Positions 23,183 to 36,400 are shown, counted from the first letter of the stretch. The stretch is 64,000 bases of DNA from Brachionus koreanus (GCA_016987375.1 PJRA01000313.1:2086361-2150360), one strand, 5' to 3'. A program made the numbers and translations. The notes: generated by a model from the sequence alone, not told the origin.

Positions 23183-24192
23183 TTTAATAAATTTAACTTG
23201 AATTTTAAGCAAATTAAATAAAATCTCTTAAAGCTATCAATGAATATATGGCGGAATTAGTGTCGCTCTTTTTATATATTGTGCAATTAATTCAAACCAG
23301 ACGGAATAAAATTGAATACTTGAGTTTTCTCACAAAATTTCGAAGCTGTTTTCAATAAAAATTTAATCTCTATTACACAAACTAGAAAAATTATTTCGTA
23401 TTGAGTTCTTAAAATAGTCTTTGTTTCATCTGATTTGAATTTGATTTTTAAATAATTTTGTACTATTTGATATTGGAATCTTGAAATTTGTATGAATTCG
23501 TCAAATATAGATTTTTTTACCGAATTTGTTGCTAATTAAAAAAAATTGAAAAAATATTCTTTCAATTAGATATCTAAATGTCAGTTTTAATTAAGAATTA
23601 TTTTAAATTTTATTTTTGATTCAAATGCTTTCATTTGGTCTTAAAAATACCAAAGAAATTAGACTTTTACAAAAAAGACTTTAACAAACTATGCAAAAAA
23701 TTCTATAATCCATAATCATATAAAAATATAATCTATACTGATCTGTTCATTATCGGTATTATTTTGTGAATGCACTAGAGCAAATTACCTAAAAAATAAA
23801 TAACAATTTAGAATTAATAATTGTTAAAATTAATTAATTATTGATTACTAAATTTTTTAAGCAAAAGGATTCTATTTACACTAACGCCCAATAGCTTTTA
23901 GTCTTGTAAAATATAATATTTTTAGTAACAAGACTAATCGGTAACATTTATTTGTGATATGCTCTTGATAGTCTTTTTTGAATCATTAAATATAACCATT
24001 TATTACAAACACTTTTTCAAAACTATTAATAATTCTATACATTTAGATTAAGTTTCCCATTAAACAACTATTTATGAGACTCATGATATTTGAATACTTC
24101 ATTTGGAGTATTGATAATTCTTTGATAAACATCTTTGTCACTCTTTTGTGCTTTTTTAATTAAGGCTTTGATAACTTTTTTTTGAATTATAT

Positions 24193-24302
24193 AGATTTAA
24201 AAATTTTCTTTAAAAGATGAATTTATTTTTTAAGACTTTTATAGTTTTAATAAAAATATTTTTGAATTAAAAAAAACAAGAAAAAATGCTTGGTGCTTCT
24301 AG
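24193..24302. mobile_element. Half copy of the piggyBac-like MITE
   Basis: Matches the right arm of the 2421-3623 element: AAAATTTTCTTTAAAAGATG through AAAAAATGCTTGGTGCTTC and TAG. The outer TG-TTAA and the whole left arm are missing, so it is a truncated relic. Confidence 0.55.
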
Positions 24303-24439
24303 ACTTATTCAAAAATGACTCAAATGAATTTAAGATATAATTTAAGAGTGGAAATCCGAATGAACTAATACCAAAAATAGTTTATAGTGAAAACCATTTG
24401 GATATTTTTACCGATTCGATCTTTCGTCTTGACCCTTGC

Positions 24440-24960
24440 TTCTCCTCATGTCATTCTAATTTTGATGATTATTGAGCTCCAGGTTACTGCAGACCTTTTT
24501 GTCAGTACTTTTTTTTCAAAGCTTGAAGATGATCTATTACTAATTTCCAAACACAGTTTCAATTTCTAAAGAAACACATATAAATAATATAAATATGGAG
24601 TTGCAAGATTTAAGGATTTAGGAACAACACCTAACATACTGGACTCGAAATTAATAAAGTCAAAATGAAAGTAAACGCCAATTTGGATTCCCCAATCGCC
24701 ATCGATGGTACACAAATCGAGAGTATAAGCGAATTCACATTCTTTGGAAGCACCATTAGTACAGCGTAGGGAACACACGGAGACATTATGAATACACTTA
24801 CTAGGGACTAGAATGAACACCATGCTGGAAATCTGTGGAGTATTCTAAAGATACCATTTCCTGAGACATTGAGACTGAATTATACACAAGAAAAAATTCT
24901 GAGATCAATATATTGAGAGTAAAAAACTGTCATGGCTTGGATGAAAGAAACTTAAAATTA
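24440..24960 (+). pseudogene. LINE reverse transcriptase fossil
   Basis: Successive frames give KLEDDLLLISKH (a damaged FADDL.LLS box), then EINKVKMKVNANL, IAIDGTQIESISEFT and FFGSTIST, and later SWLG. These fit the RT palm and thumb of RTE-type LINEs (FADD..LLS, KTKVM.I, V.G..IE.V..F.YLGS). At least two in-frame stops and frameshifts show it is defunct. Confidence 0.7.
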
Positions 24961-25060
24961 AAGAAACAAGAATATCAATAGGAGTCCTTCAATTTTATTT
25001 TTGTAGATTATGTGAAAAAAATTTTATTTTAATACATCAATGTTTTAGTTTTTTAGTTAG

Positions 25061-25268
25061 CACTAGAATGCCCGAGGGGTTTTTTAGACCCCTTTTTGAA
25101 AAATTGAAACTTGATTTTTACCACATATAAATAAAATTTTAAAAAACGGTTTTTATTATCTAAAAATTTTGATTGTAATTTCTTAAAAAAATTTTCAAAG
25201 AAAATGCTTAATTTATCTTGATACATTTATTTGAAATTTTAATGAGAAATCAGCCGGGCTTTCTAGTG
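25061..25268. mobile_element. 208-bp MITE, CACTAGAATGCCCG termini
   Basis: The left end is CACTAGAATGCCCGAGGGG; the right end, inverted, reads CACTAGAAAGCCCGGCTG. The flanks (TTAG and TAAA) are decayed TTAA sites. The CACTAGAA start links it to the TTAA-flanked family here, but the inner sequence differs, so it is a second subfamily. Confidence 0.6.
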
Positions 25269-25808
25269 TAAAAATAATAAAAAAATAATGATGATTGCTA
25301 AGCTAACGCGCGAAGTCTGGATTTACTAGATTATAAGCAATATTATTTATTCTAAAAAATATAATCTTTATTAGGGTGGGTCAAAAAATTTTGTGTTTTT
25401 ATGTTTGGCGGTCTATTGGCCACTGCTGACGGTAACCAAAATCACTCTCAACAACTGCATAAAAAATTTGGCTTATTAGTTAATTAAAAAGTTACTAAAT
25501 CAAAAATATCAAAAAAAAAGGCTAAATTTATGAATCAATAAAACATTTTATTTTTAGATTGATGATTTCACAAAAGTTTTTTAATTTTTTTATTTTGAAA
25601 TAATAAATTTAATAAAAAGTTGTTTAAAGAAATGTTGACGGGATTTAAATGACAAAAGCAATGGCATGAAAGCAATAGTTGAATTTTTTCAATTAATTAT
25701 CCTTTATTTTGGAAGTTTTAGTGAAAAAAAATAGAGTCTTTAATTAAAACTATATGCTTTAAAAATATTTATCTAAATGAATCGACGAAATAAATTAGCA
25801 ATTTAATT

Positions 25809-26036
25809 TTAACACTAGAAGCACCAAACAATTGATTTGACTCGTTTTTCAAAATTTTAAATCCTAATATCGTTTGAACAGATTTTATAAATATATATAT
25901 GAATAAATCTTTTTTTAACTATGCAGTTTTGATATTTTCTTCATATAAAGTTATCACTTGGTAAATCACTATTATTTTTTTTTAAATACTTTGGATTAAA
26001 ATAACCATAAAAAATGATTGCTACTTCTAGTGTTAA
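25809..26036. mobile_element. 220-bp piggyBac-like MITE with TTAA duplications
   Basis: TTAA (25809-25812), CACTAGAAGCACCAAACA, internal A/T-rich DNA, the inverse TGATTGCTACTTCTAGTG, TTAA (26033-26036). This is a compact complete version of the element nested in HEATR6 intron 4. Confidence 0.75.
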
Positions 26037-26362
26037 AATAATTTATATTTATCATTTCCTAAAGAAACTTAAACAGGCTTAATCGAGCTGAAACACACAT
26101 ATTCTATTTTTAAAACCGCAAACCAAACTTAATTTGGTCAATGGACAATCATAAATTTAATTGATTATTCAATACAGGGAAAAAATTATTTCTGTTTGTT
26201 GAGAAATTTTGAATCAATTTATTTCATAATTCAAGACCAAAATTAAAATTTATAATATATCTGAAAAAAAAAGCTTTATTTAAAATTAAAGTTGAAATGA
26301 ATTTATAATATAAATAGATGCTAAAGCAAGCATAATTTACAAAAAATAGCGTTTTTATAAAA

Positions 26363-27117
26363 ATGAGTGATCAAGAGTCAAAGATTGATTTACAATCAAT
26401 TTGCAAGAACATAATTGGAATAGGCAAAAACTACAAGTTAGCCTCACTTTTGAGGATTAATTAAAAATATAAATATATTTTTTAAATAAAGAGATCCTTT
26501 AAAGGAACACGTTCCTACAGATGAAGATCCTTTTATTTTTGCCAAGCCTACTACTAGTCTAATAACAGAAGGATCATCGATTCAAGTAGAAATTACTGTT
26601 GACCTACATTAATTTTAAAATAATTTTATCATATCACAAGATTCCAAAAGGATGGGGAACTATCATTCATGAGGTCGAGCTAGGAGTGGTGATCGGGAAA
26701 AGAGCCAAGTTCGTTTCTGAAGATAATGCAATGGATCATGTGTTAGGCTATGTTTTAGCCCTCGATATGGGAAAATCTTTAGAATTTGACAAATACCCTA
26801 TTCTGCTAATCAAGGGCTTTGACACTTCATGTCCAATTAGTGATTTTATACCAAAATCAAAAATAAATAATGTAAACAATTTGAATCTAAAATTGAGTGT
26901 AAATGGCAATACACGACATGATGGTAATACCCAAGACTTAATTCACAAAATTCCAAAATTGATAAGCTATTTAAGCAATTACTTCACTTTGGACTATGGC
27001 GATCTAATATTGACCGGAACACCTGCTGGAATTTCTACAGTTAAACACGGTGATGTTATTGAAGCTAGCCTGGAAAACCTTGCAAATATCAAATTTCCAG
27101 TATTCGAAATTCAATAG
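26363..27117 (+). CDS. FAHD1: Fumarylacetoacetate hydrolase-domain protein (FAHD1-like)
   Basis: Three exons, 26363-26436, 26492-26585 and 26641-27117, give 214 aa (human FAHD1 about 221). Order of conserved blocks: NIIGIGKNYK, DPFIFAKPTTSLITEGSSI, IIHEVELGVVIGKRAK, DHVLGYVLALDM, FDTSCPISDFIPK, LKLSVNGNTRHDGNT, GDLILTGTPAGIS and GDVIEASLE. The two Glu of HEVELG and the Asp of ALDM are the metal ligands of the fold. FAHD1 is a mitochondrial acylpyruvate hydrolase and oxaloacetate decarboxylase. The usual TARDxQ after the metal Asp is replaced by GKSLEF, and the loop is shortened, so substrate range may differ. No clear mitochondrial presequence is visible; a few further residues could lie upstream. 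Confidence 0.88.
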
Positions 27118-27605
27118 TCATTTTTATTTTAATATTTAGTTCAATTTTATCAAAATTTTTTGAATAAATTAAATTTTAAAGCTTAGCATAATTACAATCC
27201 AACGAGTTTGTTCTTTCTTTTTTTTTTTGGTCAAATAAATTCAATTGCGTGTTACCACTAAAAAGCTGATATTTGTATTTCAAAAAAAAAAAATACACAC
27301 ATTTGAATAATGATTATGTTTTTGCAATGACTTTACTTTAACTTGAATTTTGAATGAAATATCGGAGTGTTGAAATATTTATTTTTTTCTTCAATTGAGT
27401 TTTGGTTTATAGTTCTTTTTCTAAGGAGAAAAAAAGTATGGGATTATTTAAAATAGACAATTACATCATAGATTAAAATTAGACATATAAAAACAAAAAA
27501 ATTTAACTCTTTTCATTTTAATTTTTTTTTTCTAAAATTAAAAAAAAAAGAATCGAAATAAATAAAACCGTAAGTGATCAGCCGCTAACGATTAGGAAAT
27601 AAAGA
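27118..27605. other. Intergenic, no feature recognised
   Basis: 3' flank of the FAHD1-like gene and presumed promoter and 5' UTR of the RRM gene. A/T-rich with poly-A and poly-T tracts. Confidence 0.5.
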
Positions 27606-28749
27606 ATGTCAAATCTGGCCAAAATTGAAGAAGTAAACTCTGATGGTTCTCAAAACGAAGCCGTACAGGGCATTATGAACTTGAATTTAAACGATTTTGG
27701 TCCCAATTTCAAATCATCAGTGAATGACGGAAACGAGTATGGCTCATCTCCTTCTAAATCTTCATCCCAAGAATACTCACCGATGGAGTCGGCTAACTTT
27801 CAATCTCCATTGTTGAGCAAAAATTTACCAAAAGATTTTAACAACAATCTGATGGACGAAAGTAGCTCTGAACTGGATAAACATGTTACTAAGCTTTTTG
27901 TTGGTAATCTGCCTACTAGCACAACTTTGCCAGAACTATTAAGCGTCTTTAAGAAATTCGGTCCCGTAAATGAAGCTTTATCGGTCGTTAAAGACCATAA
28001 TTATGCTTTCATTCATTTCTATAATCGCAAAGATGCCGAAGTTGCCCTAAGAGAGGTCAACGATAGTTTATTTAAAGACCGCTATATAAGAGTACAATTT
28101 TCTACAAGTCAAAATTTCACAAATTCTAAAAATAAAGGTTAATTCTTTTAATTAAATAAATAATAGTTAAGTTTCCTAATTTTTAGGCCTAGAAAAAAGA
28201 CGTTCGATTACATGTCTAGGAAATGGATTTAATCATCAAAGTAAATTCACTCAACATACCCAACAATCTATTCCATACTCCCAATCCAGCCCTCTATTAT
28301 CAAACAGTTTATATTCGACCTCTAAAGCTTTTGTTCATACCCGACCAATTGTCTCAAATAGAATTCCCTCCAGTAATTCAGCTTTCTTTGACAGGAATTT
28401 TATGACTCCTGCGTCGAGTATAAATGCTCAATCAAATTTGTTAATTGAAGCGAATAAACTACAAGGAATGAGACTAAATTCGTATAACCAATTTCGTGAT
28501 GAATTTCAACAAAAACAACAGATAATTCAAGCTTTATATTTAAAACAACAACAGCAATTACTTCAGCAGCAAATTCAACAGCAATTGCAGCAGTTTCAGT
28601 CAAATCAAATTGATCGAACAGTTACAAATTTGACTATTCCTAAATCAAATACAATATCAAGTTTTAATTTTGCTAGTGGTGCATTGAATAATCAAAATTT
28701 AAACTTGAATGATAATGTTATGAATAAAAATACTAATTTCAATAATTAA
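27606..28749 (+). CDS. Single-RRM RNA-binding protein, RBM4/Lark-like
   Basis: Two exons, 27606-28137 and 28187-28749 (phase-1 GT-AG intron), give 364 aa. Residues about 95-170 form one RRM: RNP2 is KLFVGNLP, RNP1 is HNYAFIHF, followed by KDAEVALREVND and YIRVQFS. The pattern V-VKDHNYAFIHF resembles RBM4/Lark and RBM14-type RRMs, but no CCHC knuckle follows. The rest is Ser/Asn-rich, with a Gln-rich stretch at about residues 285-320 (QQQQLLQQQIQQQLQQF) that may form a coiled coil or prion-like segment. Probably regulates mRNA splicing or translation. The orthologue is not certain, so no symbol is given. Confidence 0.8.
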
Positions 28750-29215
28750 ATTTTCAACATAAAAAACAAAAAACTAAAATTAGCCGTATTTTCAATTTAT
28801 TTTTTCTTGTTTATTTTTTTTTCTTTTTCTAAAATATCAGCACAGTTTTTTCTAGCTTAAAATTTTCTGCTTTCATAATTTTATTAACATGAAATCATAG
28901 CTATTTGTTTTTTTTTGTGAAGATATAATTTAAACCGTTCAAATTTGATCAATTTTATTTTATAGCTTAAAAGTCAAAAATATTTGAATCAGTCCAAATT
29001 CTCTGTATTTTTTACCCAAAATTTTAGATCTAATTTTTAAACCATTGCATCAAACTAACCGTCTAATTTGTTAATTTTTTTTCTAAATTGCTTATTAAAG
29101 ATTAAATAAATAGTTGAAAAATTATATATCTCAAATTGATTTATCTTATTTTGATAAAAAAAAACTCCATATTAAATTTAGAACATAATTAAAAAAAAAT
29201 ATTTTAATGACAAAT
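28750..29215. other. Intergenic, no feature recognised
   Basis: 3' UTR of the RRM gene and upstream DNA of the first receptor-like gene; A/T-rich. Confidence 0.5.
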
Positions 29216-32200
29216 ATGCTTTATAGAAAATTGTTTTATTTCGTATATTTTATGGTCACTAAATGTTTGGCCGAAGAACCGTACTGCATAAAAGAGAGCA
29301 TATCACCAGTAGCTGGTAAGATTTGTTTGAAATACTAAATAGACTGATCCTATTAAATTGAACATTATCTAGATCCTACTACATTGCCTAAATTGCCAAG
29401 TGAATTTCAAACAAGAGTTCAGGCAACCTTCAATAAAGAAAGAACAGTTGAATTTCTCTTAGTTTATGATTATTACGATCAAAAAGCTGAAATAATAACA
29501 CAAGAAGAAATCGAGCATGACCGTAGAGTGTTTTACTATGACAAAAATGAATATTTTTCAATAAAAAGTACAATAATTAATTTGGTCTTTAAAAATTTCT
29601 TTATCTTAACCATAAATTTCTTCAAGATTACAGAGAGTGTAAAGTTAAAAAGATCAATGAATCATTTGATGAATTTAATTTCTTTGGTTTGATTTACGGC
29701 CCAGATGGTACTATCAACATGAAACCTGTTAATGATTTGTTGCATTTTAATAATGAATTTCCTCATGCAAGTCTTAAGTTGTCAAGTAGATTTTATATTA
29801 TTTTATTTTAAAGATGTATGTTGGTCAAGAGGTTTATAGAGGTATACCAGTTAATCATTATCGATCATGTCAAGATTGGAGCGAATTGAACGCGAATTTC
29901 TTAATAGATTTTTATTTTAGTGGTATTTTAGAAATAATTTTAATTGAATTTTTTTTTAAAATTAAATCATAAAGCTGTTGAATTTGAACAGTCTGTTGGC
30001 TTTCCAGAGCTTAATGTACAAGTGCCAGTAGCTACTGTGATAAAAGGCTATATTGATTTATCAGCTAAGATAGGAAGATCAGTTTCAATAGAAAATACAT
30101 ATGAATATTTTGAATTTAGACCGTTTGTTGAAAGAAAATCTGATTTATACGTGGTACATTTTTTACATGAAATTTTTCGCTATTTTTGATTTTTCTAAAG
30201 CAACCTGATGGAGTATACTGTCATAATCAAACGTTCAAAGGTGAAATGCCTCCGATTCCGAAGTCATTTACATTTACAGAAGAAATTTTGTTAAATGATA
30301 AACAAATGGCCAAAACAACTAAAGTATATTATTCTTATGACTTAAAAACCATACGGTATGATACGCTTGCAACAGGCAATTATCGACAAAATGCTCCATT
30401 AAAAGTAATTCATGATTTTAATAGCGGTATAAAAAAGAAAGAAAAAATTTCATTTAGTTTTTATTAATTTATTTATGACAAAAAAGGTATTGGTTATGTG
30501 ATAGATGAATTTTTGGGAAATTGTTCAATCAATCCATTAAATAACGAACAGGATTCTATTTCACTAGCTGATTCTGCAGGTCTTGCTCTAACAATTAAGG
30601 ATCCAAATCAATTTTTTTTTATTGATGACAGTTACTTTTATGCTGGACAAGTAGAAATATATTAAAAATTAGTTTTAAAAATTAATCAAAATAAAATATT
30701 AAAGCGCTTGGAAAGAGGCATTACATGTGATGTATTTGTTTCGAAAAGAACAGACCTAAAAGCTATGTCCGATAAACAATCTGATTATTGGGTTTTTGAA
30801 ATTTATTTTATGGCTGTGAGTAAAAGATGCTTTAAAGTTTATATCTCCATTTAACTGAACATTTTGTTTAGATTGGTCAGGTAATGGAAAGTTCTGAAAG
30901 TGAACATCCTGGAGCCCCAATTGCTATAAAAATAACGTCTAGTGATGTAAAAACTTTTTATAAACTTTAACTAGAAAAGAATTTATAAAAAACTAAAAGG
31001 CAAAAACAAAATATATTATTAATATATATAATTTTGATCCTATTGAGCCATCAATAAAAACATTTGATGTATCCCAGTGTTACAAAAATAAAGAAAAAGC
31101 AGAATTTGCTATTTCTTTTGATTATCCACAAGATATAGACAAGGTTTCTTTCAAGAAAATTTTTGAAAAATATGTTGAGAAGAAATTTTACGAGCCAATG
31201 CTTTCAGCATTATCATTTTACAATCTTTCACCTTTACGAATTATTCCACCAGGGATTAAAGCATCAAATAATGGTTTCGTAATTTACACTGGCCTAACCA
31301 ACTATGCTCCTCCAATTAGTATTTTTGATTATTTCATTTTTAATAACTTATTATTAATTTTAAAATTAAAGATCATTTTAGAAGGCTTATCGGTGTCAAA
31401 ATAGATTTACAGCATGCAGTGAATAAAATAGAGTCTTCAAGTCCAGAAAACTGTGCATATCAATGTCTCAAAGACACAGCATTTAACACAAATTTTTATC
31501 GTTGCTTAAGTTTTGATTTGTGCTTAAATACTGATATCGTTTCTAAATCTGCAACTTTTACTTGTTCATTTTATAATTCTTCATTTTCTACTGATCCATC
31601 TTTGATAATTGAAGACGGAACACTTTGTGACCACTATTCGAGTAAGAAAAGATAAAAAATTTTTTTGTTCAAAAAAAAAATTTTAATTACATTAATTATT
31701 AATTATTTTTAGAAAATGTAATAACATTTGATAGCGTTGGCAAAGAAGACGCGTTTCGAGCTATTGAAGACGCAGTTTTAAAAGGCTTCTTCAATATTGA
31801 TTTTGAAAGCAATGGACTTTTTATTTCTTTTAAAGCAAATGATATTTATCCAGCTACTTTAGATGCATCGCCAGATTCAACTGGAAAACCACCTCAAGGC
31901 TCGTGTATGTTTTAAATTTTAATTAAATTTTTTTTTTAATCTTTTTTTCTAAAAACAGCAAGTTTTTTCCAAAAATTTCGTTTAGTAAATGAAAGTTTTG
32001 ATCTGAATTTGGAGCGAATTAAAGAAAATAATTCAATACAGTTCAGACAACGTAAAGGTGTTAGCATTGATGAATGTTCACGACTTTGTAGTAAAGAGCT
32101 AGCTTTCAGATGTGATGTGCTTACTTTTGAACCAATACTAAAAGAATGCAAATGGTCTTCTATAAGCATTGATTTTTTATCAAATTTAGATGGCAATAGT

Positions 32201-33168
32201 TATGTCGCTAAAAGGGATGGATTTTTTCTTTATTTAAGTAATGATTTTAAAATTTTTAATCTAGAAAACTTGACTTATTGTTTTTAGGAGACATTATTTC
32301 ATTATTCACTGAATTTCCTTTCACAACTGCAACTCGAGGTGACCTGATCGAATTGATTGTTCAAAACAAGGAAGAATGCGCTTATGAATGTACTGAAGAA
32401 AAAAGTTTTAAATGCAAGAGTTTTAACTTATGTGATAATCCAAGAGATGAAAAATTCAAGTATAGATGCTTGCTAAGTGATAAGCATATACATGTTGATG
32501 AAAAAAATCCAGATTTGATATATTCTCCCACATGCAAGCATTTTACTAGTAGACCACTTTCTAAGTTTATTTTTGCTTTTATTAGAATTTATTTTTTTGT
32601 TAAGGAGAAAGTATTGATGACTTCAAATTGGTCGCTGGGTATCAGTTAAATGTAAATCCACAAGCAACTTATAGCAATACATCAGTTGAAAGATGTGCAA
32701 GTGTTTGTTCATATATGGAAGCTTTTGTATGTCGTAGTTTTGACTATATGGTTAACACAAATGATTGTTGGTTGTTCAAGGAAAATGTCAAAGATAACAT
32801 TCATACTAATGTTGAGCTAGTTTTAAATAAAAACTCAAATCATTATTCAAGTCAGATAAAAGAATAAAAAGATTACTAAAAATTAATTTTTTTTCGAAGG
32901 AGAATACCTTACTGAAAATGGAATGAATTTGGAGGTAGATGCGCTGAGAAAAATTAATAAGAAATATCAAACAGGTAAATTTATAAAATTTATATAAAAT
33001 TTTAATCATTTTGGTTGTTAAAAGGCACATTAGCATTGGTTAGTATAATTTCATTGATAATGGGTTCAATTTTGAGTATGATAATTGTTTGGTACGCAGT
33101 CAGAATGATTAAAAAAAGAAAAGATTTACCTGTTATGAGTTACTCAAATCCTAATTCCCAATCTTAAC
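29216..33168 (+). CDS. LolA-like/PAN-domain type I membrane protein, copy 1
   Basis: About 17 exons and about 1,000 aa. A signal peptide (LFYFVYFMVTKCLA) is followed by a LolA-like N-terminal part: LPKLPSEFQTRVQATF, YDYYDQKAEI, FYYDKNEYFSI and YRGIPVNHYRSCQDW. A second related unit follows (DGVYCHNQTFKGE, VIHDFNS, GYVIDEFLGNCSI, RLERGITCDVFVSKR), then a region ending FYNLSPLRIIPP. Four Cys-rich PAN/apple-like modules come next (ENCAYQCL to CDHYSS; DECSRLCS to ECKWSS; EECAYECT to CKHFT; RCASVCSY to NHYSS), with most boundaries at introns. One transmembrane helix (LALVSIISLIMGSILSMIIV) and a tail ending LPVMSYSNPNSQS complete it. LolA folds bind lipids; PAN modules bind proteins or glycans. The intron at 29767 starts GC instead of GT. 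Role inferred, not known. Confidence 0.8.
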
Positions 33169-33432
33169 TATTAGATAATTTTAATTTTATCATATTTATT
33201 TGATTTGATTTATCTAAATTGATATTTTGAAATATAATTTTTTATCTTTTTTTTTTTAGAGATTTCTTTTCATTTTTGTTTACCAGCAAGCTTTTTTAAA
33301 AATTTTAATATAATAAAGATAATCACGAGTCTATTTTTTTATATAAAATTTATCTTCAAAATAAAGCTTTATTTATTTTTTCTTTATTTAAATTTCTTAA
33401 ATTTTAAAATATTTAATAAACTAAGAAAAAAT

Positions 33433-36400
33433 ATGCTTTCAAAAACGATATTTTTATCGGCATGTCTATTGGTTTCTTTATTAGAATTGCCAAGTCAAGC
33501 TGATCCATTTTGCCAGCCTCTCCAACCTAACATTGGTAAAACAAAAATTAGAATTAAAAAAACAACTTGTTAATTACTAGACTAATTTTAGATCCCTCTA
33601 ACTTGCCAAAATTGCCTCAAGAATTCCAAACTAGAATTGAAATCAACTTTTTAAATGAAAACAGAAGTGAAGAGGTCTTTGTAAAATTTGATTATTATGA
33701 CAAAAAAGCGGAAATAATTAAAAGAGCTAGAGACAAAAATTCAAGACAAATATATTTTTTTGATAAAAATGAATTGTTCTATCTAGAGAGTATAATTTTT
33801 GTATCAAAACATTTTTATTTTTTCATTTTGAATTAATAAAGACAATCAATGCAGCGCAACTAAATTAAACGAAAGTGCTCAAAATATTTTTTTTGGATTA
33901 ACATGGGATGGAAATACATATAATATGCAGCAATCAAGTTATTTTTTCCATTTTAACAATGGATTTCCAACAGTAAAAGTTGAAGATACCAATTGGAGAG
34001 ATATTCCAGTAAAAAATAAAATTTAATAGATAAAAAATGATCTTAAAATTCTAATCATAGGCTACTCGTTTTCAAAGCTGTCAAAATTGGCAAGAGATAA
34101 ATGGAAATGTTTTAATTGATTATTATTTTAGCAGTAAAGTTTTTGAAATATTTAAAAAAAATACCATTAAATAAAATGATCGTTTTAGAGCTGAGTCATA
34201 CTTATCCCATTAATTATGACCAAAGTTTTAAAGAACTGCCAATAACTATAATCATTGAAGGATATATCAACATGAACCAGCCTGAGCAAGCCAAAATAAA
34301 AATTGAATACAACTTTTTTGAATTTAGAACAGCAATTGAACGAAAATTTGATTTATTTACGGTTAATAAAAAATTTTAAATTACTTATATGCTATGCTAT
34401 AAGTTTTGATATTTAGCTTCCAAAAGGAGTTTATTGTGACGGTCAAACCTATAAAGATGGAATACCAAAAATTCCGGATACTTTTTCATTTTCAGAAGAC
34501 AAAATATCAGAGCAATTTAATTTTGAAAAAAGCTCCAATGTTCATTACTCTAAGCCATTAAAAGCTGTCAGATATGATTTTGAAGGAAATAAAATAATTG
34601 CGCCTTGGTTTATTGAAGGTTCATATAAAGCAATTCATGACTTTAATAGCGGTATTTAATTAAATAAACAAGAATAGAAATTAGAATTTAAATTTTCCAA
34701 AAATAGGCGTGGGATACGCGATTAATGAAGATAACAAAAATTGTCTAATATATCCTATTGGAACTTATTCGATTGATCTAAACGATGTTTATCCGGTCGA
34801 TAAAGGCAATGAAGCACTTATTCAACTGAGAGAGCCAAATCAATTTTTTAATTTGGACGACTCATTTTTTTATGCCGGACAAGTATTTAAATAAAAGAAA
34901 AAGTATTTTGTTTTAATTTAAAAAATAAAAAATAGAGATACGAAAGAGATATTTTATGTGATGTTTTTATTTCAAAAAGAACTGATATTCCATTTCAAAA
35001 CATGACTGGAATTCCAGTTATTGTTGAATTTTATTTTCAAAATGTAATTTAACAAAAAAAAATTGAAGATTTATAAACTAAACTTTAAAAATAAAAGGTG
35101 ATAGCTAATATTGATCAAGGATCTGATAAAATAGAAGACGTTGTTCCAATATCGATACATGTTTTCTTTGAAACTGTATTTTTTAAGTTTATTTTTATTT
35201 AATTTTAAGATTTTTAATTGACTAGCTTGGCATTAAATTGATCAATCAAATATACAATTTCGATTCGGAATCTTACAATCGAAGATTTGATATAAGTAAC
35301 TGCTTTTATGGAAAAAATAAAGCTCTATTTAACATGAAATTTAAAATACCTGAGGATTTAAGTAGATAAGTTATGTTTATTTTTAATATTATTACTAATA
35401 AATTATTTAATCCAGGCCGACATGAGTTTATAAGAAGATTTGAGAGACCGGTTTTAGAACAATTTGAAGAAACTGTTTTCAAATCTCTTAAGGGCTTGGA
35501 ATATTCACCGCTAAGAATTATTTGGCCAAGAATTAAAGTTCAAAATACCTCTTTTATTATTAGTTCTGGAGTAACGGCTACTGCTGAAGCCATTAGTAAG
35601 AAAACTTAATATTCTAATATTTATTCAACATCTAATAAATTCACTTTAGACCATTTCAGAAAAGTTAAAGATTCTAGAATCGATCAATCCAAAGTTAAGT
35701 ATAAATATCAAGTTGATTCAGCAATAAAATGTGCTAGTGTTTGTTTGGATAAGACTGATATTCGAAATTTAACTGGAAATCAAGATTTTACGTGCAGAAG
35801 TTTCGATTTTTGTCCCGATTCATCATCATCGAACAGTTTTTTTTGTAGTTTTTACGATTTGACCATTTCTGATCCTAGTATAACTCTTGAGTCGGCTCCT
35901 GCTTGTGAACACTATTCTAGTATAAAATTAAATTTAGAAAAAAAAAATTTTTCCTAATATTTTCCAAGAATCGACAAAGGATTTTGATATTGCTACTGTT
36001 GATCAGATGTATGGAAGTATTAAAGAAGCAGTCTTAAGAAAAGAATTTAAATTTGATATAGAGACCCGAGAAAAAGTAAAATTAAATGGTTAAAATTTTT
36101 TTTCATTGAAGCAAATTTATTTTTGCTTAGAAAACATTCACTTTTGAGCCTGAAGAAATTTATGATCAAAATGATGCACAAACTACTACTTCGACTGGCT
36201 CTAGTATTTTTGTTGAAAATTTTTTTTTCAGTTTAAAATTATTTCTGTATTATTAGCTTCTTATTTCGCGAGATTCGATCTCTTATTTAGAGATACAAGC
36301 TTTGAAGAAAGCTTTTTAAGCTCAAATCCAACAGTATATTCGCGTAAGAAATATATGGTCTCAGTGGACGAATGTTCAAGATTATGCATTTTTGAACCAA

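Larger units (their letters stand above)
23183..26362. other. Repeat-dominated intergenic region
   Basis: 3.2 kb with no intact gene. It holds a half piggyBac-like MITE (24193-24302), a LINE reverse-transcriptase fossil (24440-24960) and two short complete MITEs (25061-25268, 25813-26032). A TAGGGTGGGTCAAAAAATTT block at 25373 resembles a transposon terminus but no partner end was found. Confidence 0.6.

Noticed and set aside
24566..24823. 85-codon minus-strand frame
   Set aside because: It is antisense to the LINE reverse transcriptase fossil, which explains its length.
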